Positions 15,759-23,771 of a stretch of 41,527 nucleotides of DNA are shown in pieces. The notes beneath the pieces were generated by a model. The model saw nothing but the letters and a program-made list of their open reading frames with translations, searched no databases and was not told where the DNA came from. The translations under genes and the position numbers were made by a program. The first letter of the stretch is position 1; every line of letters begins with the position of its first letter. The stretch spans positions 1 through 41,527 of the forward strand of contig NZ_JAKSYG010000018.1 in the NCBI RefSeq assembly GCF_022829725.1, read 5' to 3'. This stretch comes from Methylobacterium sp. E-005. Its GTDB lineage: Bacteria; Pseudomonadota; Alphaproteobacteria; Rhizobiales; Beijerinckiaceae.

Positions 15759-16039
15759 CTGGGCAAGGGCATCGGGCGTGCCCACCGTCCGCGTGACGTT
15801 GCTTGAGCCACGCTCCCGTGGCGGGGCGCCGGCGGACGGTCCGGGTCTCGCGGTGGGCCAGCCGGTCCTTTTGACGTGGATCCAGCCGTGATATCTCCGT
15901 CGTCCCACACCTTCCGCGCGCTCGACGAGGCTCTCTATCGCGCCCCCGCGCTGGAACGGTACGGGGGCGAGGCGGGACAGCTAAGCCGAACTCTGATGAG
16001 GCCGAGACCCGGCGGGGAACAGCACGGAAGCGACGGCAA

Positions 16040-17059
16040 GTGACTGGCGGACCGGAAGAACCCAGAAATCTCAACGGCTGGCGCTTTTCCATCGCGCCGA
16101 TGATGGATTGGACAGATCGCCATTGCCGGGCGTTCCATCGGACCCTCTCCGCCCGCGCGCGGCTCTACACCGAGATGGTGACCACCGGCGCCGTTCTGCA
16201 CGGGCCGCGCGAGCGCCTGCTCGGCTTCTCGGCGGTGGAGCATCCGATCGCCGTCCAGCTCGGCGGGTCGGACCCGGCGGAGCTCGCGCAGGCCGCCCGG
16301 ATCGCCGTGGATTTCGGCTACGACGAGGTGAACCTCAACGTCGGCTGCCCCTCCGACCGGGTGCAGGAGGGGCGCTTCGGCGCCTGCCTCATGCGCGAGC
16401 CGGCCCTGGTGGGTGATTGCGTCGCCGCGATGAAGGCCGCGGTCGCCGTGGCGGTCACCGTCAAGTGCCGGATCGGCGTCGACGATCAGGACCCCGAGAC
16501 GGCCCTCGATGCCCTGGCCGATGCGGTCGTGGCCGCCGGCGTCGACGGGCTGATCGTCCATGCCCGCAAGGCTTGGCTACAGGGCCTGTCGCCCAAGGAG
16601 AACCGCGACGTGCCGCCGCTCGATTACGGCCGGGCCGCGCGGCTGAAGCAGCGGCTGCCGCTCCTGCCGATCGCGGTCAATGGCGGCCTGCGCGATCTGG
16701 ACGCCGTGCAGGCGCGCCTCGCCGAGGTCGACGGCGTCATGGTCGGCCGCGCCGCCTATACCGAGCCGGCGCTGCTGCTCGGCGTCGATCCCGACGTATT
16801 CGGCGTGCCCGCACCGACCGCCGATGCCTTTGCGGCGATCGAAGCGTTCGAGCCCTACGTGGCCGGAGTCCTGGCCCAGGGTGAGCGCCTCCACGCGGTG
16901 ACCCGGCACATGCTCGGCCTGTTCAACGGCCGGCCCGGCGCCCGGGCCTACCGGCGCCACCTCTCGACCCACGGCATGCGGCCCGAGGCCGATCTCGCCA
17001 CCCTGCGGGAGGCCGTGGCACTGGTCTCCCGGGGGGCGCCGGAGGCAAGGGCCGCCTGA
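16040..17059 (+). CDS. dusA: tRNA-dihydrouridine(20/20a) synthase DusA
   Basis: 339 aa, GTG start at 16040. The FMN-dependent TIM barrel opens with FSIAPMMDWTDRHCR. The catalytic cysteine is C103 in NLNVGCPSDRVQEGRFGA, the DusA-specific version of the motif. IVHARKAWLQGLSPKENR and the flavin phosphate site NGGLRDL...DGVMVGRAAY follow. It reduces uridines 20/20a in the tRNA D-loop with NADPH. Length and motif choice place it in DusA rather than DusB or DusC. The upstream gap is gene-poor; the downstream neighbour is convergent. Confidence 0.95.
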   Translation: MTGGPEEPRNLNGWRFSIAPMMDWTDRHCRAFHRTLSARARLYTEMVTTGAVLHGPRERLLGFSAVEHPIAVQLGGSDPAELAQAARIAVDFGYDEVNLNVGCPSDRVQEGRFGACLMREPALVGDCVAAMKAAVAVAVTVKCRIGVDDQDPETALDALADAVVAAGVDGLIVHARKAWLQGLSPKENRDVPPLDYGRAARLKQRLPLLPIAVNGGLRDLDAVQARLAEVDGVMVGRAAYTEPALLLGVDPDVFGVPAPTADAFAAIEAFEPYVAGVLAQGERLHAVTRHMLGLFNGRPGARAYRRHLSTHGMRPEADLATLREAVALVSRGAPEARAA

Positions 17060-17069
17060 GCGACGGGCT

Positions 17070-17762
17070 CTACGGCGGGTTCAGGATCAACCGTTCGCCG
17101 CGGACCTCGTAGCCGGAGAGACGCGTCAGGAAGGTCTGGCCGAGGAGATTGGCGGAGAGTGCCCCGGGCTTGGCCACCATGGCGTTCACCCGCCGCTCGG
17201 TGATCGTGCCGACGCTGAGGGAGTCGAGTTGGACCGGCGCCGCGTAGGTGATGCCGTTGGCGGTGGAGACGCGGGCTGTGAACGCGGAGGAATCGGGCGT
17301 GAGTCCGAGGGCGGCGGCGTTCTCGGCGGTCAGGACGACGCTGCTTGCGCCCGTGTCGAACAGGAAGGGCTGCGCGCGGCCATTGACCTCGGCGTCGACC
17401 CGGAAGTCGCCGTCGGCCCGCCGGACGATCGTGACGGCGCCGTTCGAACCCGTGGTCGCGGTCCCGGGCCGCACCGCGCCGAGCACCTGGGAACTCACGC
17501 CCTGGATCCGATCGCGCTCGGTGTAGCCGATCACGAGGGCGAGGCCGATCAGCGCCCAGGCGAGCAGTGCCCGCAGGTTCGCGCCGAGTTGCGCCGTGAA
17601 CTGCCGCCAGAACCCGGCCACCACCAGGATCAGGATCGTCCCGGTCCAGGCGAGGCTCGCCAGCTGATCGGGCCCGATCATGCCGCCGACGCTGTCGCTG
17701 CCGTCGCTGAGCACGAGGGCGACGAGGACCAGCGCGATCGCGGCGAGCCCGAGGCAGATCAT
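17070..17762 (-). CDS. retropepsin-like aspartic protease, TIGR02281 type, membrane-anchored
   Basis: 230 aa from the ATG at 17762. The first 85 residues contain three hydrophobic segments (about 3-19, 36-52 and 65-80), so it is anchored in the inner membrane. The C-terminal domain has the single retropepsin motif FLFDTGASSVVL (D136-T-G) and the second-half features LLGQTFLTRLSGYEV. One motif per chain means it works as a homodimer like viral retropepsins. This clan AA family is common in alphaproteobacteria; its substrate is unknown. Its start overlaps the stop of the DUF1289 gene by 4 bp, so they form an operon. Confidence 0.88.
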   Translation of the reverse strand: MICLGLAAIALVLVALVLSDGSDSVGGMIGPDQLASLAWTGTILILVVAGFWRQFTAQLGANLRALLAWALIGLALVIGYTERDRIQGVSSQVLGAVRPGTATTGSNGAVTIVRRADGDFRVDAEVNGRAQPFLFDTGASSVVLTAENAAALGLTPDSSAFTARVSTANGITYAAPVQLDSLSVGTITERRVNAMVAKPGALSANLLGQTFLTRLSGYEVRGERLILNPP

Positions 17763-17971
17763 GACGGCAATGCCCCCTCGGGGGGGATCAGGTGCGCCGC
17801 GCGCATCCGAGCTTCCAGCCCGGCCATGATGGTCCGGCGCTCGACCTCCGACAGGCCGCCCCAGACGGCGATCTCGCCGCGGGTCCGGCCGCAACCGCAG
17901 CACAGGCCGGTCGCGGCGTCGAGCACGCAGACCTTGGTGCAGGGCGAGGAGGGTTTTGGCGCGGGTGGCAT
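17759..17971 (-). CDS. DUF1289 cysteine-rich small protein
   Basis: 70 aa from the ATG at 17971. The signature is SPCTKVCVLD then GLCCGCGRTRGEIAVWGGLS: four conserved cysteines (C11, C15, C24 or C25, C27) followed by the W...L..ER segment typical of DUF1289 proteins. These are presumed small metal-binding proteins of unknown role. ATGA overlap with the downstream protease suggests coupled translation. Confidence 0.88.
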   Translation of the reverse strand: MPPAPKPSSPCTKVCVLDAATGLCCGCGRTRGEIAVWGGLSEVERRTIMAGLEARMRAAHLIPPEGALPS

Positions 17972-18024
17972 CGAGAAACCTTGGCGGAGGGATCGTGGCC
18001 GGGTGATGACCTTCCGCTCATGCG

Positions 18025-18849
18025 CTAATCTGCCGCCGCAGCCACCAGCGCCACCAGGGCGGCGATCTCTGCCACCTGCTGGCAGGCGCCGATCACGTCC
18101 CCGGTCTGGCCGCCGATTTTGTCTCGCGCCAGCCGGGTCAGGCCCCAGGAGGCCAGGCCCGCGCACAGGATCATCAGCGCGACGCCGCCGAACGGCAGGC
18201 TAAGGAGGCACGCGGCCAGCGCCAGCGCCAGACCAAGGCCGAGGGCGGTGGCGAGGCTCGCCCGGCTCGGGCGCCCGACCGAGGCGGAGAGGCCAGCCGG
18301 ACGCGCCGGCGCCAGCAGTACCATCGGGGCCAGGGCGGCGACCCGCGACAGGGCGGCGGCCAGGATCAGGGCGGTGACGGCGGCCAGGCCGGTGCGGTCG
18401 AGGAGCGTCGCCAGGGCGCCGATGCGAAGCGCCAGGGACAGGACGAGGGCCGCCCCGCCATAGGCGCCGATCCGGCTGTCGCGCATGATCTCGAGGCGGC
18501 GCTCCCGGGTGGCGCCGCCGCCGAAGCCGTCGGCCACGTCGGCGAGCCCGTCCTCGTGCAGGGCGCCGGTCGCCACCACCAGGGTCGCGACCGCGAGCGT
18601 CGCGGCCAGGAACGGCCCGAGCCCGATCCACCACGCCGCCGCCAGAACGAGGGCGGCCGGCAGGGCGAGGACCAGTCCAGCCAGCGGCAGCATCCGGGGG
18701 AGGGTGGTGAAGTCGGGGCTGCGATGCGGGTCCGGCTCGCCGGGCAGTTGCGGCACGGGCAGGCGGGAGTAGAAGCGCAGGCACCCGGCAAGGTCGTAGA
18801 GAGCGCCGCGCCCCGGCCAGTCGGCCTCTCCGCCGGTCTGCCTGTCCAT
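18025..18849 (-). CDS. cobS: adenosylcobinamide-GDP ribazoletransferase (cobalamin synthase)
   Basis: 274 aa from the ATG at 18849, chosen because GGGAG stands 6 nt upstream; in-frame ATGs further up lack a ribosome site. An integral membrane protein with at least five hydrophobic segments. It has the CobS signatures [16 protein letters not shown] at the N terminus and [18 protein letters not shown] with RDSRIGAYG after it. It joins alpha-ribazole (phosphate) to adenosylcobinamide-GDP, the last step of B12 assembly. It is divergent from cobT, whose product supplies alpha-ribazole phosphate. Confidence 0.93.
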   Translation of the reverse strand: MDRQTGGEADWPGRGALYDLAGCLRFYSRLPVPQLPGEPDPHRSPDFTTLPRMLPLAGLVLALPAALVLAAAWWIGLGPFLAATLAVATLVVATGALHEDGLADVADGFGGGATRERRLEIMRDSRIGAYGGAALVLSLALRIGALATLLDRTGLAAVTALILAAALSRVAALAPMVLLAPARPAGLSASVGRPSRASLATALGLGLALALAACLLSLPFGGVALMILCAGLASWGLTRLARDKIGGQTGDVIGACQQVAEIAALVALVAAAAD

Positions 18850-18958
18850 CGCGGTCTCCCGCATCCGCCCACCGCGCCGCTCGTCTGGCGCACGCCGGTC
18901 CAGTATACGCGACCCGATCCGGCCCCGTCCCCGGGCACCCACAGGAAATCATCGGCCC

Positions 18959-19990
18959 ATGCCCGATCCAGGCCCGTTCGACGACATCCGCAACCTGCTC
19001 AAGGCCATGCCGGGTCCCGACCGCGACGCGCAGGAGGCCGTGGCGGCCCGGGATGCGACCCTGACCAAGCCCGCGGGCTCCCTCGGCCGGCTGGAAAACC
19101 TCGTGTCCTGGCTGGCGGCGTGGCAGGGCAAGGCGCCGCCGAGCTTCGACCGACCGCTGGTCTGCGTCTTCGCCGGCAGCCACGGGGTGACGCGCCGGGG
19201 CGTCTCGGCCTTCCCGGACGCGGTCAACCGGCAGATGCTCGACAATTTCGCGGCCGGGGGCGCGGCGATCAACCAGATCTGCGCGGCCTACGGGCTCGGC
19301 TTCAAGGTGTTCGACCTCGCCCTCGACATGCCGACCGGCGACATCACCGAAGGCCCGGCCCTCGACGAGCGCGCCACGGTCGCCACGATGGCGTTCGGCA
19401 TGGAGGCGGTGGCGGCCGGCACCGATTGCCTCGGCATCGGCGAGATGGGCATCGGCAATACCACCGTGGCAGCCGCCCTCTACGCCGCCCTGTTCGGCGG
19501 CGATCCGGCCCACTGGGTCGGGCATGGCACCGGCGTCGACCGGGACGGGCTCGGGCGGAAGGTCGCGGCCGTGGAGGCGGCGCTCGCGCACCATGCCGGG
19601 CATCTCGATGACCCGCTGCAGGTTCTCGCCCGCCTCGGCGGCCGGGAGATCGCCGCGATGGCGGGGGCGATCCTGGCGGCCCGGCTGCAGCGGATCCCGG
19701 TGGTGATCGACGGCTACGTGGCGACCGCCGCCGCTGCCGTGCTGCACGCGGCCGACCCGAGCGCCCTCGACCATTGCCTCGCCGGCCACGTCTCGGCGGA
19801 GGGCGTCCACGCCGAGGTGCTGGAGCGGCTCGGCCTCGTGCCGCTGCTGGCGCTCGGCATGCGGCTCGGGGAGGCGTCCGGTGCCGGCATGGCGATGGGC
19901 TTGCTCAAGGGGGCCCTCGCCTGCCACACCGGCATGGCGACCTTCGCCCAGGCCGGGGTTTCCGGGAAGGACGCGGCGCCCACCGCTTGA
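18959..19990 (+). CDS. cobT: nicotinate-nucleotide--dimethylbenzimidazole phosphoribosyltransferase
   Basis: 343 aa. Conserved parts are LTKPAGSLGRLENL, FAGSHGVTRRGVSAFP, GEMGIGNTT and the C-terminal catalytic region LRLGEASGAGMAMGLLKGA, where the Glu acts as base in CobT/CobU-type enzymes. It transfers phosphoribose from nicotinate mononucleotide to 5,6-dimethylbenzimidazole, giving alpha-ribazole phosphate for the lower ligand of B12. It is divergent from cobS with only about 110 bp between, and no cobalamin riboswitch pattern was seen there. Confidence 0.95.
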   Translation: MPDPGPFDDIRNLLKAMPGPDRDAQEAVAARDATLTKPAGSLGRLENLVSWLAAWQGKAPPSFDRPLVCVFAGSHGVTRRGVSAFPDAVNRQMLDNFAAGGAAINQICAAYGLGFKVFDLALDMPTGDITEGPALDERATVATMAFGMEAVAAGTDCLGIGEMGIGNTTVAAALYAALFGGDPAHWVGHGTGVDRDGLGRKVAAVEAALAHHAGHLDDPLQVLARLGGREIAAMAGAILAARLQRIPVVIDGYVATAAAAVLHAADPSALDHCLAGHVSAEGVHAEVLERLGLVPLLALGMRLGEASGAGMAMGLLKGALACHTGMATFAQAGVSGKDAAPTA

Positions 19991-20023
19991 TCCGCCGGGG
20001 CGTCGCCTCATCGCGAAAGTCCC

Positions 20024-20167
20024 GGATTCCAAAGGATGAGTCCTTTGGCGGGTGCAGGGCAGCGCCCTGCGGTACGGATCCTTCACCCCCTCCAAGGGGG
20101 TGAAGGATCCGTTCATCGGGGTTTCACCCCGACACCCCACCAAAGGGACTTGGTCCCTTTGGAATCC
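20024..20167. repeat. composite palindromic repeat with five nested hairpins
   Basis: A 12-bp inverted repeat (GGATTCCAAAGG at 20024-20035, CCTTTGGAATCC at 20156-20167) bounds five further perfect hairpins. These are CCAAAGGA/TCCTTTGG (20029-20048), GCAGGGC/GCCCTGC (20054-20070), a 17-bp stem starting ACGGATCCTTCACC (20074-20112), TCGGGGT/ACCCCGA (20116-20132) and CCAAAGGGAC/GTCCCTTTGG (20140-20162). It fills the gap between convergent cobT and a substrate-binding protein gene and resembles REP/BIME-type elements. It probably also ends transcription in both directions. Confidence 0.8.
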
Positions 20168-20171
20168 CCGA

Positions 20172-21764
20172 TCAGCCGGTTTTCTCGATGTTCCAGAAGA
20201 ACTGGACCGGGGCCATGACCATGCCCTTGAGCTTCGTGCTCACGGCCATGGGCTGCTGCACCAGACCCGCCGGAGCGTAGGGCACGACCGCGAAGGCCCG
20301 CTCCTCGATCTGCGCGGCCAGCGCCTTCTGGCGCGCCTCGTCGCCGGTCGCGATCCAGTCGCTGCGCAGGCTCTCCAGGATCGGATCGTCCGGCCAGCCG
20401 AACCAGGCGGCCGGGCCGTTGGCCCGGATCAGCGGATGCAGGGCCGGGTTCAGCACGTCGGCCCCCGACCAGAGCGTGTGGAAGACCGACCAGCCGCCGG
20501 CATCGACCGGCCCGCGATTGCCGCGGCGGGCGATGAAGCTGCCCCAGTCGGTCGAGACCAGATCGACGTTCATCCCGAGCTGCTTCAGCAGATCCTGGGT
20601 GACCAGCGACTGATTGTAGGCGATCGGCTGGTCGGCCGGGGCCAGCAGCACGACCTTCTCGCCCTTGTAGCCGGCCTTGGCCAGCATCGCCTTGGCCTTG
20701 CCGAGATCCTCCTGCATGGCGGCGGCTCCGCCGGCCCCGGTCGACATCGGCGAGCCCGGCGTGAAGAAGGTCTTGGCCTCCTGGTAATAGTCCGGGCTGC
20801 CGACCACCGCCTGCATGTAGTCGTCCTGCTTCATGGCCATCATCACGGCCCGGCGGATCTCGGGATTGTTGAACGGCGGCTGCGTGTGGTTGAACCGCAT
20901 CAGCAGGATCAGCCCGAGCGGGACGTTGCGGATCTCGATGCCCGGCTTGTCCTTGAGGACGGGGATCAGGTCGATCGGCGGCTGCTCGTACCAGTCGACC
21001 GCCCCCTGGATCATCGCGCCGACGGCCGCCGAGGCCTCGGTGATGGCGAGCCACTCGATCCGGTCGACCTTGGCGACCTTGCCGCCGGCCGCCCAGGAGG
21101 GCGCCTCCTCGCGGGGCCGGTAGCCGGCGTGGCGCGTGTAGATCGCGTTCTGGCCCGGGATCCATTCCCGCGCCTCGAAGCGCCAGGGCCCGGAGCCCAT
21201 CGCGTCGGCGATCGGCTTGGAGGCGTCCTGAAGCGCGATGCGCTCCGGCATGATGAAGGGCACATTGGAGGACAGCTTGCCCAAAGCCGCCGGCAGCAGG
21301 GGGAACGGCTTTTTCAAGCTGATGGTGAAGGTCCGCGCATCCGCCTGGCCGTATTCCGCCACGAAGCCCGCCAGGGTCTGGCCGAAGGCATCGCGCTTCG
21401 CCCAGCGCGCGATGGAGGCGATGCAGTCCTTGGCCTCGACGGGGGACCCGTCGTGGAAGCTGAGGCCGTCGCGGAGATGGAAGGTCCAGCGCAGGCCGTC
21501 AGGCGCGGTCTGCCAGTCGCTGACCATCTGGGGCTGGATCCGGAAGTTCTCGTCGGTGGCGAACAACGTGTCGTAGACGAGATAGCCATGGTTGCGGATG
21601 ACGTAGCTCGTGGCGACGATCGGATCGAGGGAGGGCAGGGGCGTCGACGGGATGAAGCGCAGCACGCTGCCGCCGGACTGAGCCCGGGCGCGGGACGGGC
21701 GGCCGAGACCGGTGGCGAGCGCCGAAGCGGTGCCCGCCAGAAGCTGGCGGCGGTGGAGCGTCAT
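20172..21764 (-). CDS. ABC transporter substrate-binding protein, peptide/opine family (SBP_bac_5), Tat-type signal
   Basis: 530 aa. The N terminus MTLHRRQLLAGTASALATG has a twin-arginine-like signal, followed by a typical family 5 solute-binding fold: LRFIPSTPLPSLDPIVATSYV, the lobe motif DGLRWTFHLRDGLSFHDGSPV, and later PPFNNPEIRRAVMMAM. Family members bind peptides, opines, nickel or sugars for an ABC importer. No permease or ATPase genes are adjacent. It is divergent from the GntR gene, and a 12-bp AT-rich operator-like site (21807-21818) lies between the two starts. The HypD-like gene across the regulator suggests hydroxyproline or a related amino-acid derivative as ligand, which is inference. 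Confidence 0.92.
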   Translation of the reverse strand: MTLHRRQLLAGTASALATGLGRPSRARAQSGGSVLRFIPSTPLPSLDPIVATSYVIRNHGYLVYDTLFATDENFRIQPQMVSDWQTAPDGLRWTFHLRDGLSFHDGSPVEAKDCIASIARWAKRDAFGQTLAGFVAEYGQADARTFTISLKKPFPLLPAALGKLSSNVPFIMPERIALQDASKPIADAMGSGPWRFEAREWIPGQNAIYTRHAGYRPREEAPSWAAGGKVAKVDRIEWLAITEASAAVGAMIQGAVDWYEQPPIDLIPVLKDKPGIEIRNVPLGLILLMRFNHTQPPFNNPEIRRAVMMAMKQDDYMQAVVGSPDYYQEAKTFFTPGSPMSTGAGGAAAMQEDLGKAKAMLAKAGYKGEKVVLLAPADQPIAYNQSLVTQDLLKQLGMNVDLVSTDWGSFIARRGNRGPVDAGGWSVFHTLWSGADVLNPALHPLIRANGPAAWFGWPDDPILESLRSDWIATGDEARQKALAAQIEERAFAVVPYAPAGLVQQPMAVSTKLKGMVMAPVQFFWNIEKTG

Positions 21765-21806
21765 CGCAGTCGACCCCTCTCGTGATCGGGCCTCGAAGCC
21801 CGAGTC

Positions 21807-21818
21807 ATTTTATACAAT
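21807..21818. promoter_or_regulatory. GntR-type operator candidate, site 1
   Basis: ATTTTATACAAT stands between the divergent substrate-binding protein and gntR genes, a conspicuous AT-rich island in GC-rich DNA. Its exact reverse complement occurs at 22562-22573 before the next gene. It is one base from the palindrome ATTGTATACAAT, which fits operators of FCD-type GntR regulators (TTGTATACAA-like). Confidence 0.6.
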
Positions 21819-21880
21819 TTCAAGCCTCGGGCCTGCCGTCAAGGGTCCTGCGAGGCCCGAGCCGGACAGGGAGCGAGACG

Positions 21881-22570
21881 ATGAAGAACCGGACCATGGC
21901 GGGTTCGATCGGGTCCGAGATTCGGCGGCGCATCCTCGACGGGCGCTATCCGGCCGGGTCGCAACTGCGCCAGGACGGGCTGGCCGCGGAGTTCGGCGCC
22001 AGCCGGATCCCCGTCCGGGAGGCCCTGTTCCAGCTCGAAGCCGAGGGCTTGGTGCGGATCCATCCGCATCGGGGCGCGATGGTGGCGCCGCTCTCACCCG
22101 CCGATGCGGCCGAGGCCCTGGAACTCCGCGCGGCCCTCGAGCCGCGCCTTCTAGCGCTGTCCGCGCCGCTGCTGACCGAGGCGGATTTCGAGCGTGCGAA
22201 CAGGCTCTTGGACGATTATGCGGCGGCCCTGCATGAAGGCGCCACGGCACGCTGGGGGACGCTCAACACGGAGCTTCACCTCCTCCTGTACAGCCGGGCG
22301 AACCGCCCCCGCGCCTTCGGCCTCGTCGGCTCCCTGCTGGCGGAATGCGACCGCTACACCCGCCTGCAGCTCTCGACGGATGCGGCGGAGCTGGAGCGGG
22401 CCGACCGCGAGCACCGGGAGATCGTCCGGCTCTGCCGGAACGGTCACATCTCGGCCGCCTGCGCCCTGCTGGTCGACCATATCGGCCACGTCGCCACCGC
22501 GCTGATGGCCTTTCTCGGCGAGGCGTCCGGCGAGACCCGGACGCCTGCTATGCAGCAAGCGATTGTATAA
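21881..22570 (+). CDS. GntR family transcriptional regulator with FCD ligand domain
   Basis: 229 aa from the ATG at 21881 with GGGAG upstream; the longer open frame has no ribosome site. The N-terminal winged helix (about residues 8-70) shows IRRRILDGRYPAGSQLRQDG, SRIPVREALFQLEAEGLV and HRGAMVAPLS. The FCD effector domain follows (about 80-215) with ELRAALEPRLL, NTELHLLLYSRAN and DREHREIVRLC; these His/Asp residues usually hold a metal that helps bind a carboxylate. It probably controls the flanking transporter protein and HypD-like gene through the two 12-bp sites. Confidence 0.92.
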   Translation: MKNRTMAGSIGSEIRRRILDGRYPAGSQLRQDGLAAEFGASRIPVREALFQLEAEGLVRIHPHRGAMVAPLSPADAAEALELRAALEPRLLALSAPLLTEADFERANRLLDDYAAALHEGATARWGTLNTELHLLLYSRANRPRAFGLVGSLLAECDRYTRLQLSTDAAELERADREHREIVRLCRNGHISAACALLVDHIGHVATALMAFLGEASGETRTPAMQQAIV

Positions 22571-22573
22571 AAT
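22562..22573. promoter_or_regulatory. GntR-type operator candidate, site 2, overlapping the gntR stop
   Basis: ATTGTATAAAAT, the exact reverse complement of site 1. It includes the last three codons of gntR (ATT GTA TAA) and lies about 100 bp before the HypD-like start, so the coding sequence itself appears to supply the operator. Confidence 0.55.
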
Positions 22574-22669
22574 CCTTGCCCGAATCGTCCGGTGCTGCCA
22601 TGGAGAGGCCCGCCGTCCGGCGCGCCCCCGCCGCGGTCCCGATCCCCCTTCCGACCGGACGAAACGCCG

Positions 22670-23635
22670 ATGGCCTCCGACCGACAGATCTTCTCCGGCA
22701 CGATCCCGGCCCTCATGACGCCCTGCCGACCGGACCGGTCGCCGGATTTCGAGGCGTTGGCCCGGAAGGGGAAGGAGCTCGTCGCCGCCGGGATGTCGGC
22801 GGTGGTCTATTGCGGCTCGATGGGCGACTGGCCGCTCCTGACCGACGAGGAGCGGATGGCGGGCGTCGAGCGGCTGCTGTCGGACGGCGTCCCGGTCATC
22901 GTGGGGACCGGCGCGCAGAACCCGAAGCGGGCGGCGGCGCTCGCGGCGCACGCCAAGGCGGCCGGCGCTCAGGGCCTGATGATCATCCCGCGGGTCCTGT
23001 CGCGGGGCAGTTCGGCGGCGGCGCAGGAGGCCCATTTCGCCGGCATCCTCGAGGCGGCGGTGGACCTGCCCTCGGTGATCTACAACAGCCCGTATTACGG
23101 CTTCGAGACCCGGGCGGAGCTGTTCTTCAGCCTGCGCGCCCGCTACCCGCACCTCGTCGGCTTCAAGGAATTCGGCGGCGCCCGGTCGCTCACCTACGCC
23201 GCCGAGCACATCACCGGCCAGTCGCCCGACATCACCCTGATGGTCGGCGTGGATACCCAGGTGGTGCACGGCTACGTCAATTGCGGCGCCCGGGGCGCGA
23301 TCACGGGCATCGGCAACGTCCTGCCGCGGGAGGTGCTGCACCTCGTCTCGCTGTGCGAGATGGCGGCCACGGGCGACGTCCAGGCCCGGCGGCGGGCGGA
23401 GGAACTCGATGCGGCGCTCGCGGTCCTGTCGAGCTTCGACGAGGGTGCCGATCTCGTCCTCTACTACAAGTATCTGATGGTGCTGGAGGGGAACCCAGAA
23501 TACGAACTGCACTTCAACGCCTCCGACGCGTTGAGCGCCGGACAGCGCCATTACGCGGAGACGCAGCTGCGCCTCTTCAAGGCGTGGTACGCGCAGTGGC
23601 CAGAGGCGTGCGCGCAGGACGCAGGCCGGGCCTGA
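22670..23635 (+). CDS. dihydrodipicolinate synthase family protein, HypD-like (1-pyrroline-4-hydroxy-2-carboxylate deaminase)
   Basis: 321 aa from the ATG at 22670. A DapA-superfamily TIM barrel with Schiff-base lysine K166 in LVGFKEFGG and tyrosine Y138 in VIYNSPYYGFETR. Segments such as YCGSMGDWPLLTDEERM, MIIPRVLSRGS, GAITGIGNVLPREV and VLSSFDEGADLVLYYKYLM match the subgroup containing 1-pyrroline-4-hydroxy-2-carboxylate deaminase (D-hydroxyproline breakdown), which makes 2-oxoglutarate semialdehyde. I recall this resemblance rather than having searched for it. The other pathway enzymes (epimerase, dehydrogenase, semialdehyde dehydrogenase) are not here. A related keto-acid dehydratase or aldolase activity remains possible. 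Confidence 0.82.
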   Translation: MASDRQIFSGTIPALMTPCRPDRSPDFEALARKGKELVAAGMSAVVYCGSMGDWPLLTDEERMAGVERLLSDGVPVIVGTGAQNPKRAAALAAHAKAAGAQGLMIIPRVLSRGSSAAAQEAHFAGILEAAVDLPSVIYNSPYYGFETRAELFFSLRARYPHLVGFKEFGGARSLTYAAEHITGQSPDITLMVGVDTQVVHGYVNCGARGAITGIGNVLPREVLHLVSLCEMAATGDVQARRRAEELDAALAVLSSFDEGADLVLYYKYLMVLEGNPEYELHFNASDALSAGQRHYAETQLRLFKAWYAQWPEACAQDAGRA

Positions 23636-23650
23636 CCGGTCGATCCGGCA

Positions 23651-23670
23651 GCCTGCCTCGCCCGGCAGGC
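23651..23670 (+). terminator. hairpin after the HypD-like gene
   Basis: GCCTGCC (23651-23657) and GGCAGGC (23664-23670) pair perfectly around a 6-nt loop, 15 bp after the stop. No U-tract follows, so termination here is only tentative. Confidence 0.35.
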
Positions 23671-23771
23671 GCGGGGTCTGCAACACGGGCCGGCACCGCG
23701 CGCCTTTGCGTGGAACGGCCCGTCGGCGTTATGGCGGGTACGCGATCGTCCTCAGCCCGCGAACCCCGCTC

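Larger units (their letters stand above)
15157..16039. other. low-coding-density region between the adhesin and dusA
   Basis: The AT-richer part at 15240-15300 is probably the adhesin promoter and leader. From 15300 to 16039 there is no recognisable gene. Two overlapping minus-strand frames (15292-15618 and 15615-15758) are listed separately as weak candidates. The region directly precedes dusA, a locus known to attract integrative elements. Confidence 0.4.

Noticed and set aside
18200..20143. 647-codon minus-strand open frame over cobS, cobT and the palindrome
   Set aside because: It reads antisense through cobT and out of frame through cobS; no domain and no ribosome site.
20052..21785. 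577-codon plus-strand frame opposite the peptide-type binding protein
   Set aside because: Antisense shadow; begins inside the palindromic repeat.
23636..23771. Possible preQ1 riboswitch before queD
   Set aside because: Only a plain 7-bp hairpin (23651-23670) was seen, without the preQ1 aptamer tail.
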